From contig NZ_QCYJ01000127.1 of assembly GCF_003123685.1 (NCBI RefSeq), positions 434,001-498,000 on the forward strand: a stretch of DNA of 64,000 bases, in the 5' to 3' direction. Positions 16,204 to 26,769 of this stretch are shown here, one piece after another. Within the stretch, counting starts at the first letter, position 1. Every line of letters starts with the position of its first letter. Below the pieces are notes generated by a model. The model searched no databases, was not told the origin of the DNA, and saw only the letters and a list, made by a program, of their open reading frames with translations. This DNA is from Nocardia aurea. Lineage in GTDB: Bacteria; Actinomycetota; Actinomycetes; Mycobacteriales; Mycobacteriaceae. The position numbers and the translations under genes were made by a program.

Positions 16204-17196
16204 GTGAGCCGCAAAGTAGGCAGCTACGACGAAACCGATGTGCGGGTTCGTGCGGGTAAGAGTTCACGGCCGAGGACCAAGACCAGGCCGAGGCACAACG
16301 ACGCCGAGGCCGCGATGGTCGTCGCGGTGGATCGCGGCCGGTGGGGATGTGTTCTCGACGGCGATCCGGACCGGCGCATCGTGGCGATGCGCGCCCGCGA
16401 ACTCGGGCGGACCCCGATCGTGGTCGGTGATCAGGTCGACGTGGTCGGTGATCTGTCCGGAGCCACGGACACGCTGGCGCGCATCGTCCGGGTCTCCGAT
16501 CGCACGACGGTATTGCGCCGCACCGCCGACGACACCGATCCGTTCGAACGCGTCGTCGTCGGCAACGCCGAACAATTGTTCATCGTGGTGGCCCTGGCCG
16601 ATCCGCCGCCGCGCACCGGATTCGTCGAACGCGCCATGGTCGCGGCGTTCGCCGGTGGCCTGCGGCCGATCCTGTGCCTGACCAAACACGATCTGGACGC
16701 CGAATCCGAATTCGCCGCCGCCTTCGACGATCTCGACTTCACCATCATCTACGGCGGCGTCGACGACCCCATCGAGCCGGTTCTCGACTTGCTCGACGGA
16801 AAACTCACCGCCTTCATCGGGCATTCCGGCGTCGGCAAGTCGACGCTGGTGAATCGCCTTGTGCCGGAAGCCGAACGGGCGGTCGGCGAGGTGTCCGGTG
16901 TCGGCAAGGGTAAACACACGTCGACCCAATCCGTGGCACTGCCGCTGCCGAACGGCGGCTGGGTCATCGATACGCCCGGTATCCGCTCGTTCGGGCTCGC
17001 CCACATCACCCCCGACGACGTCATCGCCGCATTCGACGATCTGGCCGCCGCCATCGAGGACTGCCCGCGTGGTTGCACCCATCTCGGCCCGCCGACCGAT
17101 CCCGAATGCGCGCTCGACCAGCTTCCGGGCAAGGAACGACGCGTCGCCGCGATCCGCCTGCTGCTCGAGGCTCTCAATACCAACGAGGCGTGGTAA
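16204..17196 (+). CDS. rsgA: Ribosome small subunit GTPase RsgA
   Basis: Circularly permuted GTPase that helps late maturation of the 30S subunit. The 330 residues contain an N-terminal OB-fold, TKHDLD (G4) before the P-loop GHSGVGKSTLVN (G1) near residue 210, DTPGIRSFG (G3), and a C-terminal zinc motif C-P-R-G-C-x-H followed by a further Cys (DPECALDQ). That order G4-G1-G3 is diagnostic of the family. GTG 16204 has no evident Shine-Dalgarno and the gene is probably read from aroA. Confidence 0.95.
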   Translation: MSRKVGSYDETDVRVRAGKSSRPRTKTRPRHNDAEAAMVVAVDRGRWGCVLDGDPDRRIVAMRARELGRTPIVVGDQVDVVGDLSGATDTLARIVRVSDRTTVLRRTADDTDPFERVVVGNAEQLFIVVALADPPPRTGFVERAMVAAFAGGLRPILCLTKHDLDAESEFAAAFDDLDFTIIYGGVDDPIEPVLDLLDGKLTAFIGHSGVGKSTLVNRLVPEAERAVGEVSGVGKGKHTSTQSVALPLPNGGWVIDTPGIRSFGLAHITPDDVIAAFDDLAAAIEDCPRGCTHLGPPTDPECALDQLPGKERRVAAIRLLLEALNTNEAW

Positions 17197-17208
17197 CCGG
17201 GTCGTCGC

Positions 17209-17652
17209 TCAGCCGGTGTGTTTGCGCACCGTCTCCTCCCAGATCGCCTGGGGCGCGGGGAATTGCCGTGACAGCACCCGGTGTTCGAGGTTGTGCGCGG
17301 CTCTGGTCGCGGCCAATGTGCTGACGTATCGGTAGAGCGCCAGCGCCGCGAGCAGCCCGCACAGCACCGTGGCCCATACCCGATCACGCCAGTACACCCC
17401 GGCGACGACCGCCGCGGCCAGTACGCCGAGCGCGACGACGGTGATCCCGATTCCGTGCAGGACGGACCGGCGGATCAGCAGTCGCCGCCGGTTCCGCAGG
17501 AAGGCCTCGTACCACCCGTTCGCCTCGTGTATCAGCGAACGGGCGGCCTCGGGGGCGTCTACCGACAGTCCGGACTCCAGTTCGTCGCGCCACTGCCAAT
17601 ACCCCTGTTCGGTGAATCGGGGAAAGTCGCGCGGAGATTCGTTGTCGCCCAT
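17209..17652 (-). CDS. Hypothetical two-helix membrane protein
   Basis: Protein of 147 residues that I do not recognise with confidence. About 60 charged, largely helical residues precede two closely spaced hydrophobic helices (about 66-88 and 92-108) with a short loop containing WRDRVW; a cytoplasmic helical tail follows. The layout recalls SLATT or DUF4231 domains but no signature decides it. ATG 17652 is 7 nt after TACCGT (plus strand ACGGTA at 17660-17665), so the message may be leaderless. It converges with rsgA, 12 nt apart. Confidence 0.65.
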   Translation of the reverse strand: MGDNESPRDFPRFTEQGYWQWRDELESGLSVDAPEAARSLIHEANGWYEAFLRNRRRLLIRRSVLHGIGITVVALGVLAAAVVAGVYWRDRVWATVLCGLLAALALYRYVSTLAATRAAHNLEHRVLSRQFPAPQAIWEETVRKHTG

Positions 17653-17958
17653 ACCGTGGACGGTACGGCCATGGCCTGCGCGCCGCCCGTCGCACCGTCC
17701 CGGCCACGGAAGGCCACTACAGGACCGCCCGGTATTTCGGGAACAGTGCGAACGCTTCCCCCTCGAATTCGGTAATTACAGACCGGAAACCACTCGGTTC
17801 CCCAATGTTTGCCGAAGAATCGCGAAACCCTCAGTCCGCTCGAGCTTTCCGATATGTTGTGCCCCGAACAGGGGGTTTCTTTTCGATACCGTCTGCCCGT
17901 CGCTCGGGACCGCGTCGGCCGGAGATAGCTCTGCTCACGAGAATTCGAGAGGACGAGG
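17653..17958. other. Divergent intergenic region, no gene seen
   Basis: About 306 nt between two divergent starts. It holds the TACCGT hexamer for the left gene and a GAGAGGACGAGG ribosome-binding region for the right gene. The middle is less GC-rich than the flanks; I see no convincing promoter pair or conserved small gene. Confidence 0.5.
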
Positions 17959-18369
17959 ATGACCGCACCGCTCGACACGCGATACCTATCGAGAACAGTG
18001 CGCACGATTCTGGGCAGTACCCTCGCGTGCGCCGCGCTGTTCGCGGGCGGCGCGCAGGGCGCCCACGCGGCGCCCGCCGTGGATTCCACCAGCAGCGATG
18101 CCGATTCGGCGGCCAACGGCAATCCCGGTCCCGCGCGCAACGCCGCCGACCTGCTGTTCCTCAGGCGGACCGACTACGACGACGCCGACTATCCGACGCA
18201 GGACGCCGCGATCGAACTGGCCCAGGCCGAATGCAAATACCTCGACACCCACGGCAACACGGCACGCAATCGCATGCGCCTCGCCGAGCAGACCAGACCC
18301 GCCGTGAAATACCCGTATCTGTTCCTGGAAGCCGCCGTCGACGCGGTCTGTCCATGGAACCGGCTCTGA
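17959..18369 (+). CDS. Secreted DUF732-like protein
   Basis: Predicted exported protein of 136 residues. Signal peptide: basic start TRYLSRTVRTIL, hydrophobic STLACAALFAGGA and a cleavage region at AHAAP near residues 33-37. The mature domain has the DUF732 pattern: FLRRTDYDDADYPTQDAAIELA, a cysteine in AECKYLDTHGN, and a second in AVCPW near the C-terminus, the expected disulfide pair. Such proteins are common and uncharacterised in Mycobacteriales. ATG 17959 follows GAGAGGACGAGG. It converges with secA1 across a strong hairpin. Confidence 0.78.
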   Translation: MTAPLDTRYLSRTVRTILGSTLACAALFAGGAQGAHAAPAVDSTSSDADSAANGNPGPARNAADLLFLRRTDYDDADYPTQDAAIELAQAECKYLDTHGNTARNRMRLAEQTRPAVKYPYLFLEAAVDAVCPWNRL

Positions 18370-18381
18370 CCCGGTGAAAGG

Positions 18382-18415
18382 AAAGCGCCCACGGATCGAG
18401 ATCCGTGGGCGCTTT
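18382..18415. terminator. Bidirectional terminator between DUF732 gene and secA1
   Basis: Perfect 15-bp stem with a 4-nt CGAG loop; AAAGCGCCCACGGAT at 18382-18396 pairs with 18401-18415. The A-rich left and T-rich right ends give a U tract in either direction, which suits two convergent genes. Confidence 0.88.
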
Positions 18416-18428
18416 CGATATTCCCGAC

Positions 18429-21278
<2,850 letters not shown>

Positions 21279-21814
21279 GGGTCTCGTCAGTCCTCTGGTC
21301 GGTGTGTCATGTGTACGGCCCCCACCCGGGTCGGGCGGTGTGCGCGGCCGGTGCGCACGCACTCCGCCGGGAACGACGGAATCCGCAGCACGCTCCATGC
21401 TAATGCCGCACCCATGGTAGGCGCCGGTGACCTGCGTCGTGGCTGCTCGCCCGACTCCGTCACCGGGCCGTGGGACGTTCGTCTTCACCGTACTCGTCAC
21501 GGGTGCGCGGGGCGGCGGGTGCGCCGTACGATGTAAGACGTCCGCAGCCGCTCGCCGCGCGTTCCCCCTCCCCCTGTGATCGAATCGGGAGGCCCGGAGA
21601 CGTTCGGAGAGCGTCGGCCACGACGAGGGCACGGGTAAAGGAATGCGTCCATTTCGCTTGATATGCCACAAGAACGCCTACGGTTCGTTGTAGCGCACCA
21701 CAATGAGGCGTTGTACCGGGGCACACCGCGCGGCGGAGTCGCGAAGACGCGATGGGCGAGCAAGCGGAACGCGGGCGCCGGGGTGCAGGGCAGCGGAAGG
21801 GAGTACCGGGCAGC
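21279..21814. other. Divergent intergenic region between secA1 and the WS/DGAT gene
   Basis: About 536 nt. Towards secA1 a TAGCAT hexamer (plus strand ATGCTA at 21397-21402) may be a -10. Towards the WS/DGAT gene, CCTACGGTTCGTTGTAG at 21677-21693 resembles elements in front of the downstream reductase and desaturase genes. The frame in front of the WS/DGAT start is open from 21752. No other gene is supported. Confidence 0.45.
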
Positions 21815-23221
21815 GTGATCACGAGACTGACGCCGCAGGACGCGTCGTTCTATCGGCTCGAGTCGAGCAGCAATCCGATCCATATCGGCTCCCTCGCGAT
21901 CGTCCGGAACACCGACGACGAATCATCGCTGGACTACGACAGCCTGGTGGATCTGGTCGAGAGCAGGCTCTCGCTGGTCCCCCGCTACCGGCGCAAGGTG
22001 CGCGAGATCCCGCTGGCCCTCGGCAGGCCGGTGTGGGTGGAGGACAGCCGTTTCGACATCACCTACCACGTGCGCCGCTCGGCGCTGCCGAGTCCCGGCA
22101 CCGACGAGCAACTGCACGACCTGGTCGCCCGGCTGGCATCGCGACCGCTCGACCAGGGCCGACCGCTGTGGGAGATGAATCTGATCGAGGGGCTGTCCGA
22201 CGGCCGCAGCGCGATCTTCACCAAAACCCATTCGGCGCTGGTCGACGGCGAGAGCGCGCTCGAGATCGGGCACGTGATCCTCGATACCAGCCCGTCGCCG
22301 CGCGGTCTCGCCGACGACGCCTGGGTCGCCCCGCGCGAGCCCAACGAGGTGGAACTGCTGGTCGGCGCGCTCGGCCATCTGGCGGCGCAGCCGCGCGAGG
22401 CGCTGGAGGTCGTCCGTGGAGCGAGCGCGGACGCCTTCGCCATGGTCGCCGCGGCGGGCCGCGCGGTGGATTCGGTCGTCACCGCGGTCAAGGCCGCGAC
22501 GGCGGGCGCACCCGACAGTCCCCTGAACGCCAAGACCTCGCGCAGTCGCCGTTTCGATGTGGCCCGTACCGACCTCGAGGACTACCGCAAGATCCGCAAG
22601 CGCTTCGACTGCTCGATCAACGACGTGATCCTCGCCGTCGTGACCGGCGCGCTGCGGAACTGGCTGCTCTCACGCGACGAGGCGCTCACCGAACAGGCCA
22701 CCCTGCGCGCGGTGGTGCCGATGTCGGTGTACCTGGAGGATCCGAACAGCGATCAGCTCAACCCCGCGGGTGAGGTCTCCTCGTTCCTCATCGATCTTCC
22801 GGTGGGCGAACCCAATCCGGTGATGCGCCTGTCGCACATCTCGCACGCGACCGACGCCAACAACCGGCATCGCCGCGGTGTGCGCGCCCGCACGCTGGTG
22901 CATCTGGCCGGGTTCGCTCCGGCGAGCCTGCACGCGGTCAGTGTCAGGGCGGCGAGTACGTTCGCAGAGCACACGTTCAACTTGGTGATCACCAACGCGC
23001 CGGGTCCGCAGACGCCGATGTATATCGGCGGCGCGCGGATGCTGGAGATGTATCCGGTGTCGCCGCTGCTGCGCAGGCAGGCTTCGAGTATCGGGATCAC
23101 GTCCTACGACGGGCACGTCTTCTACGGACTCAACGCCGACCGCGACGCGATGGCCGATATCGGAGTGCTCGCCGCGGCGGTGCACGAGTCCATGGAGGAG
23201 ATGCTCGGTGCCTGCGTCTGA
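21815..23221 (+). CDS. Wax ester synthase/diacylglycerol acyltransferase (WS/DGAT)
   Basis: Final enzyme of storage lipid synthesis, transferring an acyl chain from acyl-CoA to a fatty alcohol or diacylglycerol. The 468 residues have the family start MITRLTPQDASFYRLE and the C-terminal ITNAPGPQTPMYIGG and GITSYDGHVFYGLNAD motifs. The catalytic HHxxxDG reads THSALVDG near residue 147: the second, catalytic His and the DG are kept, the first His is Thr. GTG 21815 is chosen on homology; ATG 21752 would add 21 residues. Its stop overlaps the next gene by 14 nt. Corresponds to the Rv3233c/Rv3234c locus. Confidence 0.9.
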   Translation: MITRLTPQDASFYRLESSSNPIHIGSLAIVRNTDDESSLDYDSLVDLVESRLSLVPRYRRKVREIPLALGRPVWVEDSRFDITYHVRRSALPSPGTDEQLHDLVARLASRPLDQGRPLWEMNLIEGLSDGRSAIFTKTHSALVDGESALEIGHVILDTSPSPRGLADDAWVAPREPNEVELLVGALGHLAAQPREALEVVRGASADAFAMVAAAGRAVDSVVTAVKAATAGAPDSPLNAKTSRSRRFDVARTDLEDYRKIRKRFDCSINDVILAVVTGALRNWLLSRDEALTEQATLRAVVPMSVYLEDPNSDQLNPAGEVSSFLIDLPVGEPNPVMRLSHISHATDANNRHRRGVRARTLVHLAGFAPASLHAVSVRAASTFAEHTFNLVITNAPGPQTPMYIGGARMLEMYPVSPLLRRQASSIGITSYDGHVFYGLNADRDAMADIGVLAAAVHESMEEMLGACV

Positions 23222-23816
23222 CAAATCCGATCGCCCCGCGATTCGGGTCTACATCCCGGCGACGGTGCCGATGCTGCGCGGGTTGGTCGCGGATCGGGAG
23301 ATGTTCCCGATCGGCGGCACGGCGTTCGCGGTCACCCCCGCTCTCCGCGAGGCGTACGCCTCCGGCGACGACGACGAACTGGCCGAGGTCGCCATGGTCG
23401 AGGCGGCGCGCGCGTCGCTGCGACTGCTCGCGGCCGAACGCGACGATTTCGTCGGCGGCGGGGATTCCGGCGGCGATGCCGAGAGCGGCGATATCGATGA
23501 CGCCGCGGGCGCCGCGTCGGCCGGCAGCCCGGTCTACCGGCGCGCGGTGATCGCCGCGGACGTGACGGGCACGAAACTGCGGCCCGACCTCGATGACGCC
23601 GTGGTCAAGCTCGCGGGGCCGATCACCTACAACCAGATCGCCTCGGTGCACGTCGATCTGGCCGAGGCCGAGCCCCAGGTGGCCAAGGCCGTCGACGTGG
23701 TCGACGCAGCGGACCTGGGCGATACCGACGCCGAATTCGTGCTCGGCGACGCCGAGGACCATCAGCTGGCCTGGTACGCCGCCCAGGAACTGCCGTTCCT
23801 GCTCGAATTGCTGTAA
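23208..23816 (+). CDS. Conserved actinobacterial protein (Rv3231c/DUF6912-like)
   Basis: Cytoplasmic, acidic protein of 202 residues with no catalytic motif that I recognise. It begins with a strand-rich segment IRVYIPATVPMLRGLV, has a helical middle, and a variable Asp/Gly/Ala-rich insertion at about residues 80-105 (GGGDSGGDAESGDIDDAAG), then the conserved end DHQLAWYAAQELPFLLELL. Size and position match Rv3231c. GTG 23208 overlaps the WS/DGAT stop by 14 nt, so the two are translated from one message, which hints at a lipid-related role; that is inference only. Confidence 0.8.
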   Translation: MPASDKSDRPAIRVYIPATVPMLRGLVADREMFPIGGTAFAVTPALREAYASGDDDELAEVAMVEAARASLRLLAAERDDFVGGGDSGGDAESGDIDDAAGAASAGSPVYRRAVIAADVTGTKLRPDLDDAVVKLAGPITYNQIASVHVDLAEAEPQVAKAVDVVDAADLGDTDAEFVLGDAEDHQLAWYAAQELPFLLELL

Positions 23817-23860
23817 GCGGAACGGACCCGCGCGGACCGATCCGCCGTCGCCCGACCCCC

Positions 23861-23883
23861 ACAACCTACGATGCCGTAACCTT
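23861..23883 (+). promoter_or_regulatory. Promoter-proximal element shared with the second desaturase gene
   Basis: ACAACCTACGATGCCGTAAC at 23861-23880 matches ACAACCTACGGTCTCGTAAC at 26731-26750 at 17 of 20 positions. It lies 55-78 nt before the reductase ATG. The half-inverted layout CCTACG-N4-CGTAAC is compatible with a TetR- or GntR-type operator, or with a core promoter containing TACGAT. Confidence 0.5.
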
Positions 23884-23937
23884 GCTGACAGACGGCACCG
23901 AGGGTGGCCGCACGACAAGAGAGACGAACGGCACCGA

Positions 23938-25074
23938 ATGGTCTTCAAGAATGTCCGCGAGTGGCTGGAGGCTCCGGCCGCGAGTGTCGCCGAGCGCGGT
24001 GGCAGGCTGAATGTGCTGCGCGGCGCGGTCGCGCGGGTCACCACACCGCTGCTGCCCGACGACTACCTGCACCTGGCCAATCCGCTGTGGTCGGCCCGGG
24101 AACTACGCGGCCGCATCGTGGAGGTGCGCAAGGAGACCGCCGATTCCGCGACGCTGGTCATCAAGCCGGGGTGGGGTTTCGACTTCAAATACCAGCCGGG
24201 TCAGTACGTCGGCATCGGCATCCTGGTCGAGGGCCGCTGGCACTGGCGCTCGTATTCGCTGACCTGTCCGCCGAACTGGACCGAGCCGGGCCGCGGCGGC
24301 GGCCGTCTGATCTCCATCGCCGTGAAGGCCATGCCGGAGGGTTTTCTCTCCAGCCATCTCGTCGGCGGCGTGTCCGAGGGCACCATCGTCCGATTGCAGG
24401 CGCCGCAGGGCGGATTCGTGCTGCCCGATCCGCCGCCGGAGAAGGTGCTGTTCCTCACCGCGGGCAGCGGCATCACTCCCGTCATGGCGATGCTGCGGGC
24501 CATGGACCGCAGGGACCGGGTCACCGATGTGGCCCACCTGCATTCGGCGCGCACCGCCGAGGATGTGATGTTCGGCGCGGAACTGCGCGACATGCACGAC
24601 CGTCACCCGACTTTCACCTCACACCTGCATCTGACCGGCGAGAACGGCAAATTCGCACTCGCCGATCTGGACGAACGCTTCCCCGACTGGCGTGAGCGCG
24701 ACACCTGGGCCTGCGGCCCGGCGGGCATGCTCGACGAGATCGAATCCCATTGGCGCGCAGCGGGTCTGTCCGACCAGCTGCACGTCGAGCGGTTCGAGAT
24801 CGCGCGGTCGGCGGTGGGCGAGGGCGGCACGGTGACCTTCGGCAGGGCCGACCGCTCGGTCGAGGTCGACGGCGCGACCAGCCTGCTGGAGGCGGGCGAG
24901 TCGGTGGGCGTGCAGATGCCGTTCGGCTGTCGTATGGGCATCTGCCAAACCTGTGTCGTCACACTGAGTTCCGGTCACGCGCGGGATCTGCGCAACGGTG
25001 AGGAACGCCGCGAGGGCGACAAGGTTCAGACCTGCATCTCCGCCGCGGCCGGAAACTGCACACTCGACATCTGA
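23938..25074 (+). CDS. Ferredoxin reductase for the fatty acid desaturase
   Basis: Electron-transfer flavoprotein of 378 residues: an FAD domain with RSYSLTCPPNW near residue 102, an NAD(P)H domain with LFLTAGSGITPVMAML near 180, and a C-terminal plant-type [2Fe-2S] domain with the four-cysteine signature FGCRMGICQTCVV...VQTC. In mycobacteria the homologue Rv3230c is the NADPH oxidoreductase partner of the stearoyl-CoA desaturase DesA3 (Rv3229c), and the same pair lies side by side here. ATG 23938 is at the start of MVFKNVREWLEAP; the frame runs far upstream but overlaps the previous gene out of frame. Confidence 0.93.
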   Translation: MVFKNVREWLEAPAASVAERGGRLNVLRGAVARVTTPLLPDDYLHLANPLWSARELRGRIVEVRKETADSATLVIKPGWGFDFKYQPGQYVGIGILVEGRWHWRSYSLTCPPNWTEPGRGGGRLISIAVKAMPEGFLSSHLVGGVSEGTIVRLQAPQGGFVLPDPPPEKVLFLTAGSGITPVMAMLRAMDRRDRVTDVAHLHSARTAEDVMFGAELRDMHDRHPTFTSHLHLTGENGKFALADLDERFPDWRERDTWACGPAGMLDEIESHWRAAGLSDQLHVERFEIARSAVGEGGTVTFGRADRSVEVDGATSLLEAGESVGVQMPFGCRMGICQTCVVTLSSGHARDLRNGEERREGDKVQTCISAAAGNCTLDI

Positions 25075-25080
25075 CATCGG

Positions 25081-25133
25081 CGCGACCGCGCAGCGCGCGG
25101 TCGCGTGCCGAGTAGCCGGACGCTACTCGGCAC
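25081..25133 (+). terminator. Two adjoining hairpins after the reductase gene
   Basis: CGCGACCGCG (25081-25090) pairs with CGCGGTCGCG (25096-25105); directly next to it GTGCCGAGTAGC (25105-25116) pairs with GCTACTCGGCAC (25122-25133). Both are perfect, and neither has a U tract. They lie between the reductase stop and the desaturase Shine-Dalgarno, and could terminate or attenuate read-through. Confidence 0.6.
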
Positions 25134-25175
25134 GGCGGGTACCCTCGGGGTACACGAGCCAGAGAAGGGACACCG

Positions 25176-26639
25176 GTGGCAATCACCGATATCAAGGCGT
25201 TCGCCCACCTCACGGCCTCCGACATCGAGACCCTCGGCGATGAGCTCGATACCATTCGGCGGTCGGTCGAGCTGTCACGCGGAGAGCGTGACGCGAGGTA
25301 TATCCGCCGAACCATCGCAGCCCAGCGCGGGCTGGAAGTGGCGGCGCGCGCCGTTCTCTTCGGCAGCCGCAACCGCTGGGCCTGGCTCGCGGGCACCGCG
25401 ATGCTCTCGGTGGCCAAGATCATCGAGAACATGGAACTCGGGCACAACATCAGCCACGGCCAGTGGGACTGGATGAACGACCCCGAGATCCATTCGGGCA
25501 CCTGGGAATGGGATCAGACCGGCCCGTCCTCGCAGTGGCGGCGAGCGCACAACTACTCCCACCACACCTATACCAATGTGCTGGGCAAGGACGAGGATCT
25601 CGGCTTCGGCATCCTGCGGATGACCCGCGACGAGCAGTGGCGCCCGATCCACCTGGTGCAGCCCGCGGCGAATCTGGTGCTCGCGGCGAGTTTCGAATGG
25701 GGCATCGCCCTGCACGACTGGAGTATCGACAAAGAGCTGTCGGGCACACCGCCCAAACAGCTCATGTCGCAGCCGAACCGCGAGTTCGGACGCAAGATCG
25801 CCCGCCAGGTCAGCAAGGATTTCCTGCTGTACCCGCTGCTCACCGGTCCGGCGTGGAAGTCGACGCTCAAGGCGAACGCCACCGCGAACCTGGTCAGGAA
25901 CCTGTGGGCCTACGCGGTCATCTTCTGCGGCCACTTCCCCGACGGCGCCGAGAAATTCACCGTCGAACAGCTGGAGGGTGAGACCAGCGGCGAGTGGTAC
26001 CTGCGCCAGATGCTCGGCAGTGCCAATTTCAAGGCCGGGCCCGCGATGGCGTTCATGAGCGGCAACCTCTGCTACCAGATCGAGCACCACCTGTTCCCCG
26101 ACCTGCCGAGCAACCGATACGCCGAAGTGGCGGTGCGGGTGCGCGAGTTGTGCGACAAGTACGACCTGCCCTACACCACCGGATCGCTCGGCAAGCAGTA
26201 CCTGCTGGCGTTCCGGACCATCCACAAGCTCGCGCTGCCGGACCGCTTCCTCAAGCGCACCGCCGACGATGCCCCGGAAACCTCGTCCGAACGCAAATTC
26301 GCCGGCATCACCCTGCCGTCGCTGCCGACCGAACGCTGGACCGAGAGCCATTGGCTGCCGGAGAACCACCGCCTGATGATCGACCCGGAGACCGGGCGGC
26401 GACGCGGGCTGCGTTCGGCGCTGGCCGAGGCGAAGATCGTGCTGCGGGAGACGGCCGAGCACGAGAAGCAAGTGCTGCGCGAAGCCAAGCGGTCGCTGAA
26501 GGAGAAGGCGGAGCAGGAGAAGGAACTGCTGCGCGAGGCACGGGCGACATTGCAGGAGAAGGCGCGCAACGAGCAGGCGACCCTGCGTCGGAAGGCCGTG
26601 CGTAAGCGGATGTCACTGCGGCTGCGCCGCAACCGCTGA
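25176..26639 (+). CDS. Acyl-CoA/acyl-lipid desaturase with C-terminal coiled-coil tail
   Basis: Membrane diiron desaturase of the DesA3 type, introducing a double bond in C18 chains with electrons from the adjacent reductase. The three histidine boxes are present: GHNISHGQ, HNYSHHTYTN and QIEHHLFPDLPSNRY. The body ends near residue 405; beyond it a tail of about 75 residues (26415-26636) repeats charged units such as LREAKRSLKEKAEQEKE and LREARATLQEKARNEQ, predicted to form a long amphipathic helix or coiled coil and ending in basic RLRRNR. The downstream paralogue lacks it. GTG 25176 follows AGAAGGGA. Total 487 residues. Confidence 0.92.
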   Translation: MAITDIKAFAHLTASDIETLGDELDTIRRSVELSRGERDARYIRRTIAAQRGLEVAARAVLFGSRNRWAWLAGTAMLSVAKIIENMELGHNISHGQWDWMNDPEIHSGTWEWDQTGPSSQWRRAHNYSHHTYTNVLGKDEDLGFGILRMTRDEQWRPIHLVQPAANLVLAASFEWGIALHDWSIDKELSGTPPKQLMSQPNREFGRKIARQVSKDFLLYPLLTGPAWKSTLKANATANLVRNLWAYAVIFCGHFPDGAEKFTVEQLEGETSGEWYLRQMLGSANFKAGPAMAFMSGNLCYQIEHHLFPDLPSNRYAEVAVRVRELCDKYDLPYTTGSLGKQYLLAFRTIHKLALPDRFLKRTADDAPETSSERKFAGITLPSLPTERWTESHWLPENHRLMIDPETGRRRGLRSALAEAKIVLRETAEHEKQVLREAKRSLKEKAEQEKELLREARATLQEKARNEQATLRRKAVRKRMSLRLRRNR

Positions 26640-26694
26640 CGCTCCGATTGGACCGATCGCCGGACGGCGTCTAGCATTCTCCCAGCGACTCCGC

Positions 26695-26722
26695 AATGCG
26701 GGATTTACCACAATCCCGCATT
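26695..26722. terminator. 11-bp inverted repeat between the two desaturase genes
   Basis: AATGCGGGATT at 26695-26705 pairs perfectly with AATCCCGCATT at 26712-26722 across a 6-nt loop. It is 55 nt after the first desaturase stop and 48 nt before the next start, so it may be a terminator or an operator for the second gene. Confidence 0.6.
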
Positions 26723-26730
26723 CGCCCCTC

Positions 26731-26762
26731 ACAACCTACGGTCTCGTAACTTACGGTAGTGT
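26731..26762 (+). promoter_or_regulatory. Promoter of second desaturase with shared lipid-gene element
   Basis: ACAACCTACGGTCTCGTAAC at 26731-26750 is the second copy of the element at 23861. GTAACTTAC at 26746-26754 is a small perfect inverted repeat, and TAGTGT at 26757-26762 is a -10 hexamer 7 nt before the ATG, which implies a leaderless message. Confidence 0.6.
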
Positions 26763-26769
26763 AACCACC

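Noticed and set aside
21279..21671. 131-residue N-terminal extension of SecA1
   Set aside because: With GTG 21278 the protein has the standard 949 residues; the extension is Arg/Pro-rich and lies in the promoter region.
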